In this document: one piece after another, positions 23,341 to 36,880 of the stretch
Layout of the letters: each line of letters begins with the position of its first letter
Position numbering within the stretch: the first letter of the stretch is position 1
NCBI GenBank assembly: GCA_025765595.1
Contig: JAIVFH010000010.1
Location: 434,001-498,000, forward strand
DNA from: Obelidium mucronatum
Taxonomy: Eukaryota; Chytridiomycota; Chytridiomycetes; Chytridiales; Chytriomycetaceae
DNA: 64,000 nucleotides
Direction of reading: 5' to 3'
Made by a program: the position numbers and the translations under genes
Notes under the pieces: model-generated
What the model was told of the DNA's origin: nothing
Seen by the model: the letters and a program-made list of their open reading frames with translations, nothing else
Databases searched by the model: none

Positions 23341-26018
23341 TCAAACATAAGTTGCGTTAAGAACGATAGAAAGATACGTGTACTTGTCCGCTGTCTCTTC
23401 GATAATCTGCTGCATGCTCTTTCCAGCTCCGTGCCCCGCTTTAGTATTGATTCTCATCAAGATCGGATTGGGACTGTCGCTCAAATTGTGCTGCAGAGTT
23501 GCAGCCAATTTCATTGAGTGCAATGGAACCACACGGTCATCATGGTCCCCAGTAATAATCAAGACTGCAGGAAAAGGTCCACTCGATGGAACGTTGTGCA
23601 ACGGCGAGATTTTGTGGGCGTACTCAAAGTCCTCCTTCACGTCCGGGTTTCCATAGTCACTGGTCCAAGCGCTTCCGATTGTGAATTTATGGAAACGCAA
23701 GAGGTCCATAACACCCACTTCTGCGATTCCCAGTCCAAAAAGTTCCGGTGCTTGGTTCAAGCAGGCTCCTACAAGGAGACCACCGTTTGAGCCTCCGTTG
23801 ATGGCGAGTCTTTCAGGTTTCGTGTACTGAGTGCCAATGAGATACTTTGCCGCACATTGGAAATCTGTGAAGCAGTTTTGCTTCTTGAATAAACGGCCGG
23901 CTTCGTACCAGGCTTGTCCATATTCAGCACCACCACGAATGTTTGCGACAGCCACAACCCCATCGAATTTCTCGATAAACGTCAGCCATCCAACCTGTTC
24001 AAAACAGAAAAGTCAGGAATGATTTAATTGTTGTATAGAACCCAAAAAATACTTACAGAGAAAGCGGGAAGAATTGAAATGTTGAAAACCGCCATATGCG
24101 TACAACAAAGTGGGATTATTGCTGTTTAAGGTTAAACCTCTCTTATGCACGATATACATTGGAATTTTCGTGCCATCTTCGCTCGTGTAAAACACTTGTT
24201 TAACTTCGAAAATGCTTGAGTCGAAACCCTTAACACTGGTCTCTCTGAACAAAGAGTCCTTCCGTGAAGCAAACTCATATCTGTAGACGAGCAAAATCAG
24301 TCAAATTCAAAACCGCAATTTTAGACACATACCGTCTGGTGATTCCAGGAGAGACAAAGGAACCAAAGCTGTAAAACATTTCGGCGTCTTTCTGATAAAC
24401 ATCAAAAGCGGATATTAGAAAAAAATAAAAGACGTTTGTTTATATCCTACTCTATTTCCAGACATGCCCTTAATAATTGAACCGGGAGGCATTTCGATAT
24501 CGTTCAAATAGGAGCCAGTAAATAAGTCATACACCTTCATAACATGCTTGACATCTTTCAAGTAAACCAGAATGAGCTTGTTGTTGTCAACGACATTGAT
24601 AAAGTCAAGAGGATTTTCAGTTTCAGCAAGTACTTCAATGAAACCAAGATCAGGCTGGGCTACATCGTACTTCACGACTCGTTTCTTTGGAGCATTTAAA
24701 GTAGTTTCAAAGAAGAACAAAGTTCCTTCGTTGGTGATGTAGCTATATTCGGCTTCCCACTCGTTAACAATGGGAGTAAACTTTGGGACACCTAGAAAAA
24801 ATAAATCAGACAATTTATGTTAAGAGCATGAGAAGACTATAAATACCGAGCACTGCATTTCCACCAAATTGTTTCTCAAGATCAGCATAAAAGACCAGGT
24901 TCTTTGGATCACAACTTTCGCTTTGATTTAAAAGCAAATAACGTCCACAATCAGTCACTGATACACTGAACATGCGAGTTGGGTGATCAGCATCCTTGTA
25001 TACCAGAATGTCATCGGCTTGGCTAGGTTCCAACGCGGTGATAGTAAACCATTTGATTTTCAGCACTGTCTGTTTCAGTACCAGCTTTATCGAGAGAAAC
25101 GGAGGGAGTTGGGTAACGATTGTAAAAGAAGCCCTTTTCATCGTGGGTGAAGGATATGCCAGTGAACTTTGCCCACTCGAGAGGGGTTCTCTTCCAGATC
25201 CTTTTCATCTCCGACCACTTTGACGTGAATCTTGACCCAATCACTTCCACTGGCCGACCTGTTGTGACTATCGCAGTCAGATGTTGCGCCATAATAAATT
25301 AGCAATCACTTAACAAAGCATATGCAAAAAGTTTTCCCTTTTCCGAGAAAGCTATACGTTCCTAAGCTGACGGTTCCATCATCAGACAACTTGTTGGGCT
25401 AGTTTTGTTGAAAGGTGGCGTTTTGGTAAAAACCGAAATTGATTATGGTCCACATACGTCAAAGAAAACGGATGCTTCTCCATCAGCTGACTTTTGAGTG
25501 TATAAAACAGATTGAGGTTGAAGGCCAGAGTTGTGGAAGTCTGAAATGCGAAATTCGTTACAGCCAACTCCAGCGAGCCGTAAAACAAGACATACAGTAA
25601 TAATTGTCGCCCTTCTTAAAAGGAACTCCGTATCTGCACAAATGGATCATAAGAATCCAGGAATGCATTGAAGCTTATTACCTTTCGTAGTTGTACATTT
25701 CGGTAAGCTTTGCTTCGAGCTTTGGTCTCACATCGCTGTTCTTAATGAACCCTTGAAACAACGAGTTTTGGGCTTCGACGAAAGCCTTTGTCTCTGGGGC
25801 ATCGGGATCTTCTAGGTGGCGGTATCTTTGGGCTTTGGAGTCAGTGGCAACAACACACGGAGCAACCCGGATAACTCACGGATCCTGATAGGAGATGGTT
25901 AGAACACTCTGCGTATTCACACGCGCTCTTCTGACTATAAACTTACGCTCACAGACACTCCGTGGAGGATATCGACGTGGTCAACTCGTCGAACAGGTGG
26001 GTACGCAATTTTGGACAT
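23341..26018 (-). CDS. Prolyl oligopeptidase (S9A) with a 5-nt microexon
   Basis: Cytosolic serine peptidase that cuts short peptides after proline. The ATG at 26018 opens [20 protein letters not shown]. The N-terminal [11 protein letters not shown] block is followed by a beta-propeller region ([23 protein letters not shown]). The catalytic domain has [33 protein letters not shown], the nucleophile in [11 protein letters not shown], the Asp in [10 protein letters not shown] and the His in KAGHGAGKS, so the triad is complete. Exon 2 is only GATCC (25880-25884), between introns 25826-25879 and 25885-25946; it supplies D and P of the conserved DPY. Single extra bases at about 25346, 25184 and 24085 break the frame in this sequence. 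It lies 124 nt downstream of the separase stop and on the same strand. Confidence 0.93.
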
Positions 26019-26141
26019 ATTTGTGATGAGGTGACTTGCCAACTTCTGAATTCTATTCATTTTCTTCCCGGACCTCAATACCAACAACGGTGCCATTCGT
26101 GGCCGTGTTACTTAACTTTAATTAAATGTTTCGAGCTTTGA

Positions 26142-29100
26142 CTATTTAAATAACACAGGAATTCCGTAAACAACTGGGGCTGCACCAATGAGATACTTCA
26201 ATTCACAGCTATCCCGCGAAAAAGCTACTGCTTCCGTCAGAGTGGGCACCCCGTGAATATCAGCAACAACTGTTGAAGGATCCCGATAAAAGCGGCGTTC
26301 ATTTAGATTCCCTTCCTCCTCGTCAATAAACCGTTCCTTGGAAATGGTCTTTCTTGAAGACTTCTCAACAGGAAACATCTCCTCTTTCGCGAGACCGACT
26401 CGGCACAGCATGGTTTTTGTAAATCGATCAATGTCTCGATCCGTAACATCCCATAGGTTGCCAACAATGGAAGGGCTGTAATATGATAGAGTTTATAATA
26501 TTCCAGCAATATTTCAATGTCAATTTTGACCAAACCTTCCACCCATCAAATAGTTCAAGGCAGTCCCAGAAACATCAAATTCTCCTTGAGCGGACAACTT
26601 TCCACTTGAGCAACCCATTAAGAATGCCGCCGCACAGCGGTCCAGGGATCTAACGTGATGTCCCCGTACATATTGTTCAGCCCCTCCGTGCCCAAAGTAC
26701 CTGTATCAAGAATTATTCACCGTCAAAAACTCGCTCTCCCAAAAATACTGTACATAAAAATAGATTTGGATTTCAGATTTTCCTCCAGCTCGGTTTGCGT
26801 CGGCGCTCGGTTTGAAATACCTTTCCATTTGGGGTTTCTGGTAAAAGTTATCAGAACCCTTTTTTGAAGAAATAACTACTGAATCACCCTTTGAGGAACT
26901 TTGCAAATTGCTTCTCGGTATTCACCAAATCGCTACTGGGATTAAGCACGAAATAAAGATCGTCCTTGTCAACTACTGGGGTGCTATGCTCTCCGGCAGC
27001 AGATGATAAAAGATCTCGTAGCATGCATAAGTTCGGAACTCGGGAAATTGAAGTCCCTCGAAGACATGGCAAACTTTCCCACGGGATTGATTGCAGCTTT
27101 TTGTCCAGGACCAAAACCAAGTGGGGCCTCGTTACTTCCTCCGTAGTCTCTGACTCTAAGATGCGATGGCGATGAAACTTTGAAATAGATTCCCTAAGAG
27201 ATGCTTCCATCTGCAGGAACAAAAAACAATCAAGCTTAAATCCCTGCTTTTCTCTCTTCTTTATGGAAATAGGAGACTCACTGCGTCAATGTTAATTTCA
27301 TCATACGCTATCGGGAATCCGGCGTACTGATATGCGTCCATCAAGTAGTAGAGAATATCCTCAACATCGAAAGGATCTGGCTCAACACCAAGTTTCAAAA
27401 TCATACAACAAAGATCAAGATCCAATATAGGTGCTTTTGCTTTCGCTTTTCCTGATATTGCCTTGGTGAGTAATCCCTCCACCGATAACTTGAACTCGTT
27501 TAATGCACCGATATATACGGGCTTTCTAAAATCATCTCTGAGCAGTAAACCCTTCAATAACAACACCGTTAGCCCCTGCCACCAAAAATCAGAGACTCCA
27601 GCAAACCCACCTTGAATCCCCCAATCCAGTACTTTTCTACGTGGCAAAGGAGGTCTTTTAATCTTTCATTCAATTCCCGCCTCGTTGTCCACCACTCGGT
27701 CTTCTCTTTTTGTGTTTGGGTTCGGTTTTCTGAGGCTATTCCAGCGGCGGTTTTTGCACTTAAATCGTTGCTAGAAATAATATCCACCATCTCTGTCAAG
27801 AGAGTCTCAAGGCCAAAACCGTCGTCTTCTCCTTCTCGTATTGCCTGTCTTTTCATTGGTAAACGAAAAGTGACAGGCGTGTTTCCCTGTGTTATACGGG
27901 TAATGTAGAGATCATCGAGGGAAGCTTCCGCTGAGAGACAAACGACAATCCAATTAGCCGGCAAGTTCTCAAGAACTGATGTGGCGAAATCAATCGGAGT
28001 CCAGCTCAATTCAAAGTTATGCCGCTCGAATAGATGTCCATCAGACCGCTTTTGGTATAAAGAGCCGAGAAGCTCGCGTTTGGTGGTTATTCCGTTGCTT
28101 TGGTCTAAGTAGAAAGCGGTGGCCAGCGACAACTCTTTTGACAGGATTTCCGATATGCCACCGGTAACATATGCGCGAATGATGTTCAAGAAAACAATTC
28201 GATGGCAAGTTTCGTAGACTATTTGAGTGGCACCATAAAGTTTGGCACAGGTGAAAGCTTGTTTCAGTAGGTCGTCCACCAGCAAAATACTCTTTTCCAA
28301 TGCAGAAGGACCCTTGACTTTACTTTTGGAAGTAGTGGCACTCGCCGACTTGACAGGGACGCACCAAGGAATGGAGAATGCTATTTTGGGGTCAGATATG
28401 CTTGAATATCTGCTTGATTTCAGGTGCAACTACAAACCAGAGTCGGGAAACATTTCTAGCAAGGGACTTCCGGCCAAACTATGATAAAGCTTCTTGAACT
28501 TGATTGTTGAGAGTGCATTTAAATATTCAGCCTGCAAAAACAAAGCCAACAAGCGAATAAGAAATAATAAGATCAATGATGTCATGATGGGAAAACAAAC
28601 TTGTTCCAGCCCACGCTGAGGAGACTCTTGGACAGGGGCGAGGTACTTTTCCGCTTTTTCCAGCTTTCCTTGCAAGCTTAAGACTCGGCCGATTCGACTA
28701 AGTACTTCCGTTTTCAAGAACGAGAGCCCATAGCACCTGAGGTCTATCAGAGCAAAGAGTTATATTTCCCATCAATAAAAAGCGACAAATCGTCATACCG
28801 TCGGATGATTTGGTGTCAATGCTTCCTGACTTTTTCGTGGGCGTGGTCGGAACCTTTCTTTCTTTTGGAGAACTTAAATAACATTGTGAGAAAGAAACGA
28901 AAAAACTGACATGATCCAACTTACCCTTCAATGGAGTGGGAACTTTCGAGTTCGACCAACGACTTAAACGTCATAGCTTCTTCGAGTTGGGAATTGGCAA
29001 TTGTGTACAAGTTAAGAGCCGAATCCAAGTCATCTTCCTTGAGCAGTAAGTCCCCTTGTCGAACCAGCAAAATTACCGCTTCCGACGCCGATGGTCTCAT

Positions 29101-32100
29101 CTGAAACCAATTTAGCAGACATTTACTTCAGGAGATTAGAATAATCACCTGTAACTCTTCCGTTAACTTGAGCTCGGTCCTGCTGTCCTCCAACAGTCCA
29201 CGCCTACACTTCAATTCCCCAAGATTTGCAGAAAATATTTGCTTATAAGCTGGAGAATGGGATGTCTCCGCCACAGACTCCCCAAGCTTGAAGAAATATT
29301 CAGCCTCGCCGACAGAGCCTCGAATTATCAAAAGAGATCCGACCCAAGAACAGTATTCAAAATATCTCTATAAATTGAACAATTTTTAAAAGTATCCATT
29401 CATGAAAACGTGATCCAAGCTACCTGCGCAATCTGGAATCGTGATGTCTTAGACAACGAGTCTTTGGACGTCCATAGCTTATTCAGTTTGCGGATACAGC
29501 TCATACCCTCGTTTATAGATTCTGCTAGATTTCCCTGTAATATGCAGCTGTCAGCCAAAGTGGCCGGAGAAAAATTAACTACCTTGAAGAAGAGCAGGTT
29601 GGAATTCACAAATTGAGAAAAGGAAGGAATCAAGCTATTCGGAGACAGTCACTGGAGAATCCTTCATCAAAAAAGTCGAGCGGCTGTTTACGAATTTTAG
29701 CTCGAGTAATAGCATTTGGGACTTTCAATTACCCCTGATCGACATCTCCAATATTGCAGAAGTAATGAGCATAAAATAATTTCCATGTTAAAGCAGCATC
29801 CTCGCCAAGGGGCGCGCTTGTTTCAATGATCCCCTTCGCTTGAAGGTACGCTTGCCCTGCCTTCCCGCTGTATCCCAGACGCAAATACAGGTGACCAATT
29901 ACACACAAATTATGAACGGCTAATATACCATTCTTTCAGATTTTTTGTGTTTAAAGATCGCAATTATTCATGAAATACCTTTTGTTGGAGCGTCGGTGTC
30001 GAATAGTTGGAGTAATCGAAGAATTAACCTCCTTGTATGAATCTGATTCAGCTGTTCGTTTATATGCCCAAATGCTTCAGCGAGGGTTTCTAGTGTGCGT
30101 GTAAGTCGAAAATTGAGAAAACCGGCAGTTCCCTACCAAGGTTCTTGTATGCTTCATCCAAAGCAAAAAACTTATTTTTGAGGTGAGTGATACATTCGTC
30201 GGATTCTTAACAAAGCAGCGTTATACAGCTGAATGAGGATCACTGGTTATACACTTACTTGAAGGAAATGGATGAACTCCAAAAAGAACTCTCTTCCACA
30301 ATTTAAGGGCGAGGAGCAAGGATGGTCCACCAAGAGATCCATTCTCATTCAAACAAATCCCCAAGGTTCGTATGCGCAAAAGCCAATTCCGAGGCAGCGC
30401 AGTCGCCCACATCTGAGTCATCGTCCCACCGTGATGGCTTAAAAGTACCGCATATGGTAAGAAAAACGAAAAAAAAAAAACAAGAAAGAAACCTCCCGAA
30501 CCTCTTCTATGTACATCGATAACACGTCAATGGCCTCGTTGCAGTATGTGACGGCTTCATTCAGGTCTGGACAATCAGCTAATCGGTGCAAATTCGCCTT
30601 TTGAACAAGACATCTGACAAAAGCATCAGACCAGTGAAGCCTTACGAAAAGGACCAACCTTCCTCGTCGAACCGGGTTTTGGCCACGTTCAGTCAAATCA
30701 AGTATGATCTTCATCACATCTTCAATTTTCTGGCCGTCAACTTTCCCATTCGCCAAATATTGCATTAAAAACTGCAGTTCATACTCCAGCAAAGCAAGCG
30801 ACGAAGAAGTATCAACTGGAAAGGATATCAGAGATGTCAAGCGAATGTCGCCATTCGATTGAGAATTCAGTACTTTCATGGCCTTATCCAGGGATTTTCG
30901 AAACGCAGCATCTTTAAGCGACACTTTAATATCGTTTCCCACCGCGTATTCCAACATTCTCTGGTAGGCCTAGAACGCACTCCTTGATATAAGAAAAGTC
31001 AATAAATGAGATAAACTGTGGTTCAGGGTTTTTTTGTTTCACCTCCATGTTGTTCAGAGAATTTGCGCACATGGCAACAGCTTCATATCGCTTTAGTCAA
31101 CATCTGCTTAAACTCTCCAATTTTCAAGGGAGTATCCGAACCATCAAGGCACAGCGTTAGCTGACTACATGATGCTTTCAGCCAGTCTTGAGCACGCTCA
31201 TAGTCTCTGCTTCTGTATAATTCAGTTCCAACATTATAGCACGTTGTTGAAATCCAAGTCAATCCATCCCAAAAAGATAACCCAGACGATATCTGAACAG
31301 CCGCCTGCAGCTCCTGACAGGACTCAAACAAAGCGCGAGGACGATGCTTCTGCGCGCACTTGAAGACGCTCAAGTACAAGCTGATGATTGAGGGAATTAA
31401 TTTTCTGACCACGCCTTCATCGGGAAAGATTTGGGACCGATTCATCCACCAGTTGAAGCATTTCAAAGAGCTCGAAAGAATGCTTTCTAAACTTTTGAAA
31501 GAGAGTCCTTCTTGTCCATTGGATTGGTCCGACATGACACCATCCACAGTCGCCAACCCTTTTTTTAAAACTTCAAGAATACGACCATAAAGTCGGGAAA
31601 CCTCTTTAAAAGTGTCCTTGCGACATTTCCTGCGTCGATGAATCCAAAAGGTGGTTCAGATGTTCGATGGAATTGTTGACTAAGCGGCCTTCGTTTTCAA
31701 GTTCAGACACAGGGCATTGTCCATTAACAAAAGAGTCGATTTCAATCAAAGAAACAAGAGCGGCGGCAAGGCATGCAGATGATGAATCAGAGTCAAGCAC
31801 TGTTTTCGATATTTGTCGCGCAAGAACACAAACACGAGCAGACAGGACAACATCATCGAGCTAAAAAGGAATCAACAAAAAAAAACACAAGCTTATAAAA
31901 ATAATAAGTAATCAAACCTTCTTGGAAGAATGGAAACAGTGATCCATCATCAGTACAACTTTGTGGCCCACTTGATTAACTGGTATTTGCTTATTTTCAA
32001 AGGCGTCAAGGACCCATATATAAAAGTCGGAGAGAGCTTCGCGTTCAATTTTTTCAAACACTGTTGCGGCGACAGTTGAGATTGACGAAAGAAACTCATA

Positions 32101-33691
32101 AATGAATATACCTTGAATGGATTTTTCAAAAGAAACAGCTGATCGAAGAGACAGATCCGCAAATATATCAGGAGTAAATGAATTCGAGTGGACCAAGAAC
32201 CGAATACTCAAATAACGGCACCGAAATGCAGCCAATGGTGCTGAATTTGCAGTGAGAAATCGGTGGTAGGACATCGGCTAACATACCCAGCAACGACGAG
32301 GAAACCTTTTGCAGATATCTGAAAATAACATCAAACATGCGACAGCTCAAAGCAGGATCGACTGCCTTTAGTTCTTCACACCAATAAAACAGGCCAAACT
32401 TTCCAAGAATGAGGCGATCAATAATCTAGGACGAACAGTCAACAATTGAAATTACAAGCGAATGGAGACAGTTACTATTGAATGCTTTGTGTATCCTTTC
32501 TTGATGGCGCATTTAGAGAATTAAATAACATCGCTGTGGCAAGCGATGCAGGTGGACCAGCGCACCAGGGTGGATGTTCGCCAGGCGGTGATTGATTAGT
32601 CACATAAATAAGCATTAACTCTTGATTTGGAATAGTTGCTGTAACCAAATTAGGTTTGACGATTTGGGTTTGCGTCGCACTGGACTTTGCGCGAACTGTG
32701 GCGCTTTTAGAAGACAAAGGGCGACTGACAGCAGAACCATTCATGTTATCCAACGGTTCAGATACTGAAATTCTAGAATGGGACCGATTTCAATAACGTC
32801 TCGGCATGTAAAATCTAAAAACGTGGTAGCGTAACTCAGAAGGAGACAAGCGGGATGACTGTTTTCATACCTGATTGGCTTCAATTAATCGAGTGATAAC
32901 GTTTGAAAGCGCCTTTTCTGTTTCAAAATTCCAGTAGCTTGCGCGAAAGTACCCATCCGCCTTTTTGGTAAAGTCAATAAACTTCTGGTCAAATCCAGAT
33001 TCATGGCGTTCCAATTTCTCCAAGCTATTCGCAGCGTCGGCGCATATTTGAGTAATAACAGAAAAATAGCACGATTGTGATTGAGATTCTGATGTCGCGT
33101 CTTTTACAACAGTCGGTTGATTCGGGAGGTTCCGTTGACCAGGACCACTTCGCTGGGCAATATTAACCTTTACGAAATTCACTTTAGATTTCATTGGTTT
33201 CACATTCTCAACGGAAACGGATGTGGCATTTTCTTCTGGTGAGGGCCCAGTGGTGGGAATCGTGTTAAGGGTTTTACACAACTGATGCAGCAGTTTCAAC
33301 GCGAATGATTTTAAAGTGCGAAGCTCCAAGGAAAGACCCAGATTGACGTTTTTCATTGCATCTGTGATGTTTGATATTGAATCCTTCGTCACTAGCGTTG
33401 AAGCTGACTTCTTGTGGTTCAGATGGAGGTTGTTATTGGATATGGCCAACAACGGCGCTAGACGCGTTCTAATTCGGGCGGCGAGCTCAAGGGTACATTT
33501 TGAATAGTCTGAGACCGATTCAAGGAGAGTCTCAAGCGATGTCGCATGTTCTGCAGCTGCGGTACGAGTACTGCTTGGTTTCAAATTGCTGGCACTAGCT
33601 GCTGCAGTCATGGCCCATTAACCAAAGTATGCTAAGCAAATAGAACATAAGACTCACCTTTTGAACGAGGTTTCAATGTGCTGTTTGTCAT
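26142..33691 (-). CDS. ESP1: Separase (caspase-like peptidase C50)
   Basis: Cleaves the cohesin kleisin subunit at anaphase onset. It is encoded in about 20 exons over 7.5 kb. The C-terminal protease domain is unmistakable: LVLVLDKKLQSIPWESLPCL, SRVPNLCMLRDLL, YFGHGGAEQYVRGHHVR (catalytic His codon 26688-26690), FLMGCSSGKLSAQGEFD (catalytic Cys codon 26610-26612) and SPSIVGNLWDVTDRDIDRF. The long N-terminal part (about 27.5-33.6 kb) is helical, as in the separase superhelix, with a low-complexity N-terminus (SNLKPSSTRTAAAEHATS). The start is put at the ATG at 33691 (MTNSTLKPRSK); an additional upstream exon starting at 33836 (MSTSRKVLGTSASQ) is possible. The usual GC before P in the GCP motif is GS here. 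Length, at roughly 2,100 residues, is normal for the family. Confidence 0.93.
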
Positions 33692-33836
33692 GGTCCTCGC
33701 TTTTATCTGGCATAGCTTGATATCAACGCCGACTGAAACATATCGCATCTTTCAAAAACTCACTTTTGGCTCCGTGATGCTGCTGTCCTTATTTTGTGAG
33801 GCTGAGGTGCCCAGCACTTTTCGAGATGTTGACATA

Positions 33837-35239
33837 ATGAATAGTAAATATGATGAATTGGAAATAAAACTGTATTAATATGCACTTATTATATATTTTC
33901 ATTCACTATACCACTTGATAATAATGTGATTGGAATTTTTTTCAGTAGTAAAATAACGTAACTAGAAAAACTTAATTCCGAACACGCTGCCTCTCCGTAA
34001 GTGCAGTGGTTGCGCATCAATTCTACCTGCGCCTCCAATTAACGCAGCTCTGCATGAAATTTGGCTCGATCAGGAGCTCGATCAGCTGCGGCTTGAGTAC
34101 GATCTGCTACGGCTCTCTGCTGCGACTTGAGCGCCGTCTGCTGCTGGTATCTTGGCTTGATGCTTGAACAATGACTTTGTCAGCCATCGTAGCCAAGATG
34201 ATGTCTCCATAACTGGAGGAACAACAACGTCAACAACCCGGGTGGGAATTGCGACTGAGGGTTCAGTCCGTTGGTTGCGATTGAAGTTGGAATTTGGCAG
34301 GTTGTACCGGAATAATCCGATGGACTCATCCGCTCAGACATATACTAATTGTTAAATCTTATGCCCAGACGCTCTGTCGTGCCATACCACCGCAAGTGCA
34401 GTTATTGTGCATCTGTTCCGTCTGCGCCTCCAATCAAAGTATTGCTTCTTGAAATTGGAGACGGTCAGCAATGCGCTCAGCTTCAAGTACCGCTATTCTG
34501 GCGCGGTCGGTGGCAGCCTGAAGTTCAAGTGCTGCTATTCTGGCGCGGTCGGTAGCACGTTCAGCTTCAAGTGCCGCAACCTGCATTTCAAGTACTGTAA
34601 TCTTTGCCTGATGTTTGAAGAAGTAGCAATATTTGCAAGCACAAACAGGGCTTATGAGACGACTACAGCTTCACAGGACTGTTGATCCAGCACTCGAAAC
34701 ATGGTTGGCAAGAATTCCGCAGCCAGAAAAGCCCCAGCCGTTGAGTACGGACAATCAGCATCTATTACAAGGGGTTGAAGGGAGACGGATGACAAGTGAG
34801 CCAGAGCCAAAACGGAATATTTCAACAGCCATACAAAGCAGTACCCTATTCCCAATTTCTTGCATATTGATATCTAACTAAACAGTGATTTTATTTTTCT
34901 ATGAAGTGAAAGACAGAGTTGTGGTCGGGTTATTTTAAGCTTGATGAGTTTCAGGGGTTTCACTTTCTCACTCTCCACCACCAGGAAATAAACAAAAACA
35001 AGGCCACAAAACCACCGAGCAGTGGAAATCTTTTTTGCGCGTTTTTTTGTGGTGTCGCCTAAGTTAGACAGTAAGGATGATATGTTGGAATAAGTTTATA
35101 TTTTTAATCAAGCCAACATGAAGTCAGAAATAATCGTTTTCAGTTGCATTAGTTATTAGCTTTTCGAAATAAAACGGAATATACATAAGATCGTGATTTG
35201 TAAAAGAGGCTGTTGTTTCACAATTCTCTCTACGCAAAA
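33837..35239. other. Spacer of 1.4 kb with local duplications
   Basis: No complete gene seen. It holds a duplicated segment (about 33970-34110 against 34358-34490), a 42-bp tandem repeat (listed separately), and minus-strand fragments with coiled-coil character. The last 350 nt before 35240 are AT-rich and presumably contain the R1 promoter. Confidence 0.6.
34482..34586 (-). repeat. 42-bp tandem repeat (about 2.5 units) encoding 14-residue heptads
   Basis: Units begin at 34482, 34524 and (partial) 34566, each starting TTCAAGT and sharing TATTCTGGCGCGGTCGGT. Read on the minus strand, each unit gives 14 residues (two heptads) with the core ATDRARIA followed by LE, in an open frame of about 70 codons (stop near 34445). 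It could be an exon of an unrecognised coiled-coil gene or a relic of one. Confidence 0.65.
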
Positions 35240-36816
35240 ATGCGTTTACCTTTCAGCCAGCCCAACAACCAGAACGCCTCAACCCATCCACAACAACAGC
35301 AAAGAATGATATCTCTATTCCGAATCTTTCTAGCAGTTGCATTGGTTGCAGCAATCGGCGCAGCAACATGGATAGTCATCATGAAGAGCTTCAACAGTTC
35401 CCAGCAACAGCAGTTGGCGAAAGGACTCGATGGCTGCTTTGACCCCATATCCGGTGATCCCTTTTCACTGTTTGCGTCTACAAATGATCCCGTCTCGCAG
35501 ACATCCGGCGAATGCGAGGCGTTGAAGGACCTAGCAGTGAGGTTTGGGTTTGGGTGGATTGACGGGTCGCTGTGTCTGCAGAATGTGAGTAATGAAGACG
35601 TTTTTCTGAACGAAGCAACTGGTTGTTGGAAGTTAAAAATCGGGACTCTCTTTAGACTACGATTGTTAATCCTGCCGATTCGTCATCGTTCTTGCAAGCG
35701 GGGTTTTGCGATCCCACCACGGTTTACTCGTTTCGTGTTTATAATCCGCCAATCCCGCTTTCAGAGTATCCGAATTCACTTTTGTCGTTTAGAAAGTTGT
35801 GGGGGCTGGGGCTTCATAATGCGTTCTATGGGAGTAAAGTTTTGGATCCTTTGTTCAAAACTTTGGCGACGCCGCCGTACCTTGCGGTTCTGTAAGTTGT
35901 TAAAACCTGAAAAAAAAGCGGGGGTGAATTAATGTCCCCCCCCAAAAGAAACTTGACGGGTTCAGTAGAGAATCAGAAAAACAATTCCAGAATCATGAGC
36001 GGCGAGATACCCGAGATTCCAAGGAATCTAAAGTTTTTGCAAGCAATCTTTTTAGCAAATAACAACTTTTCTGGATCAATTCCTTCTTCGTTGTCGGATA
36101 CTATTGGATTGATGTATGTTGGTTTTTATTATTTTGTTTTGATATACGTGATTAAAAATAATTCCAGAACTTTCGCAAATAATACGTTCTTGTCTGGCCC
36201 GTTACCTGCATCTTCTATTCAATTGAAATCTCAAACTCCTCAATGGACAAACACGATGCGTTGCAATTTCAATGGCACGGGACTTTGTGTTCCTCCGAAT
36301 TGGAAGTACCAGCCAGCTTGTATCAGAACGATAGCCAACTCAATACCGACATGTTCCAATGACTCGTTACCTGTTTCTTCTGCCCCTGTACTTGGAATTG
36401 ATCCTCGGGATCCAGGGCCTCTCCTTCTCCAGCCTTTTCCCGATTCTCAGGACAATACTCCTGCCTTTGGCAGCTTTAGCGACGTTCTTCGATATGCAGG
36501 AATATCGATATTCTTTATGATTGTATTGGCTGGAACTTGGATCTGGTGGAGGAATCGAATGTACAGGGATGCGTATAACCGAGCGCTCACACAGGAGCAA
36601 GAACGGCAGCAAGTTGAGGAGAGGCGGCGGATGGAGGAGTTTGAGTTGCCCGAGTATACTCCTGCGTTACCAGAATATCACCATAATGCAACTCCTGGAG
36701 CTAGTACTGGTGGGGTAGTTTCTGAAAGGAGGGAGGAAGCGCCGTTCATTGTGAGCACTGGGGGGACCCATGGCACGGGAACAGATTCTGAGCGAAATCC
36801 GCGGACCGTCTCGTGA
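35240..36816 (+). CDS. Two-TM LRR-like surface protein R1
   Basis: Exons 35240-35584, 35656-35891, 35949-36113 and 36168-36816 give 464 residues. Order: about 30-residue Gln/Asn-rich N-tail; TM anchor (FRIFLAVALVAAIGAATWIV); ectodomain with GCFDPISGDP, TTIVNPADSSSFLQAGFCDP and HNAFYGSKVLDPLF; LRR-like units EIPEIPRNLKFL and LANNNFSGSIPSSLSD; then NTFLSGPLP and a Cys/Trp block (CNFNGTGLCVPPNWKYQPAC); a second TM (ISIFFMIVLAGTWIWW); and a cytosolic tail with a coiled, charged stretch and LPEYTPALPEY. Both ends should be cytosolic. Paralogous to R2-R5 (49.6-57.4 kb), with the same intron positions before TTI, before NLTG and after the LRR. No kinase domain is present. Function unknown; a cell-surface sensor is a guess from shape. 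The next gene, 64 nt downstream, is a MAPKKK. Confidence 0.85.
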
Positions 36817-36880
36817 TCTGTGCCAGTGTATATAATTTGCCAATATTATAATTTGTTGCTTTATTTGTGAACTCCCCGAA

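Noticed and set aside
34349..34555. Plus-strand ORF with repeated LFWRGR
   Set aside because: Caused by the 42-bp tandem repeat; the minus-strand reading gives heptads and is more protein-like.
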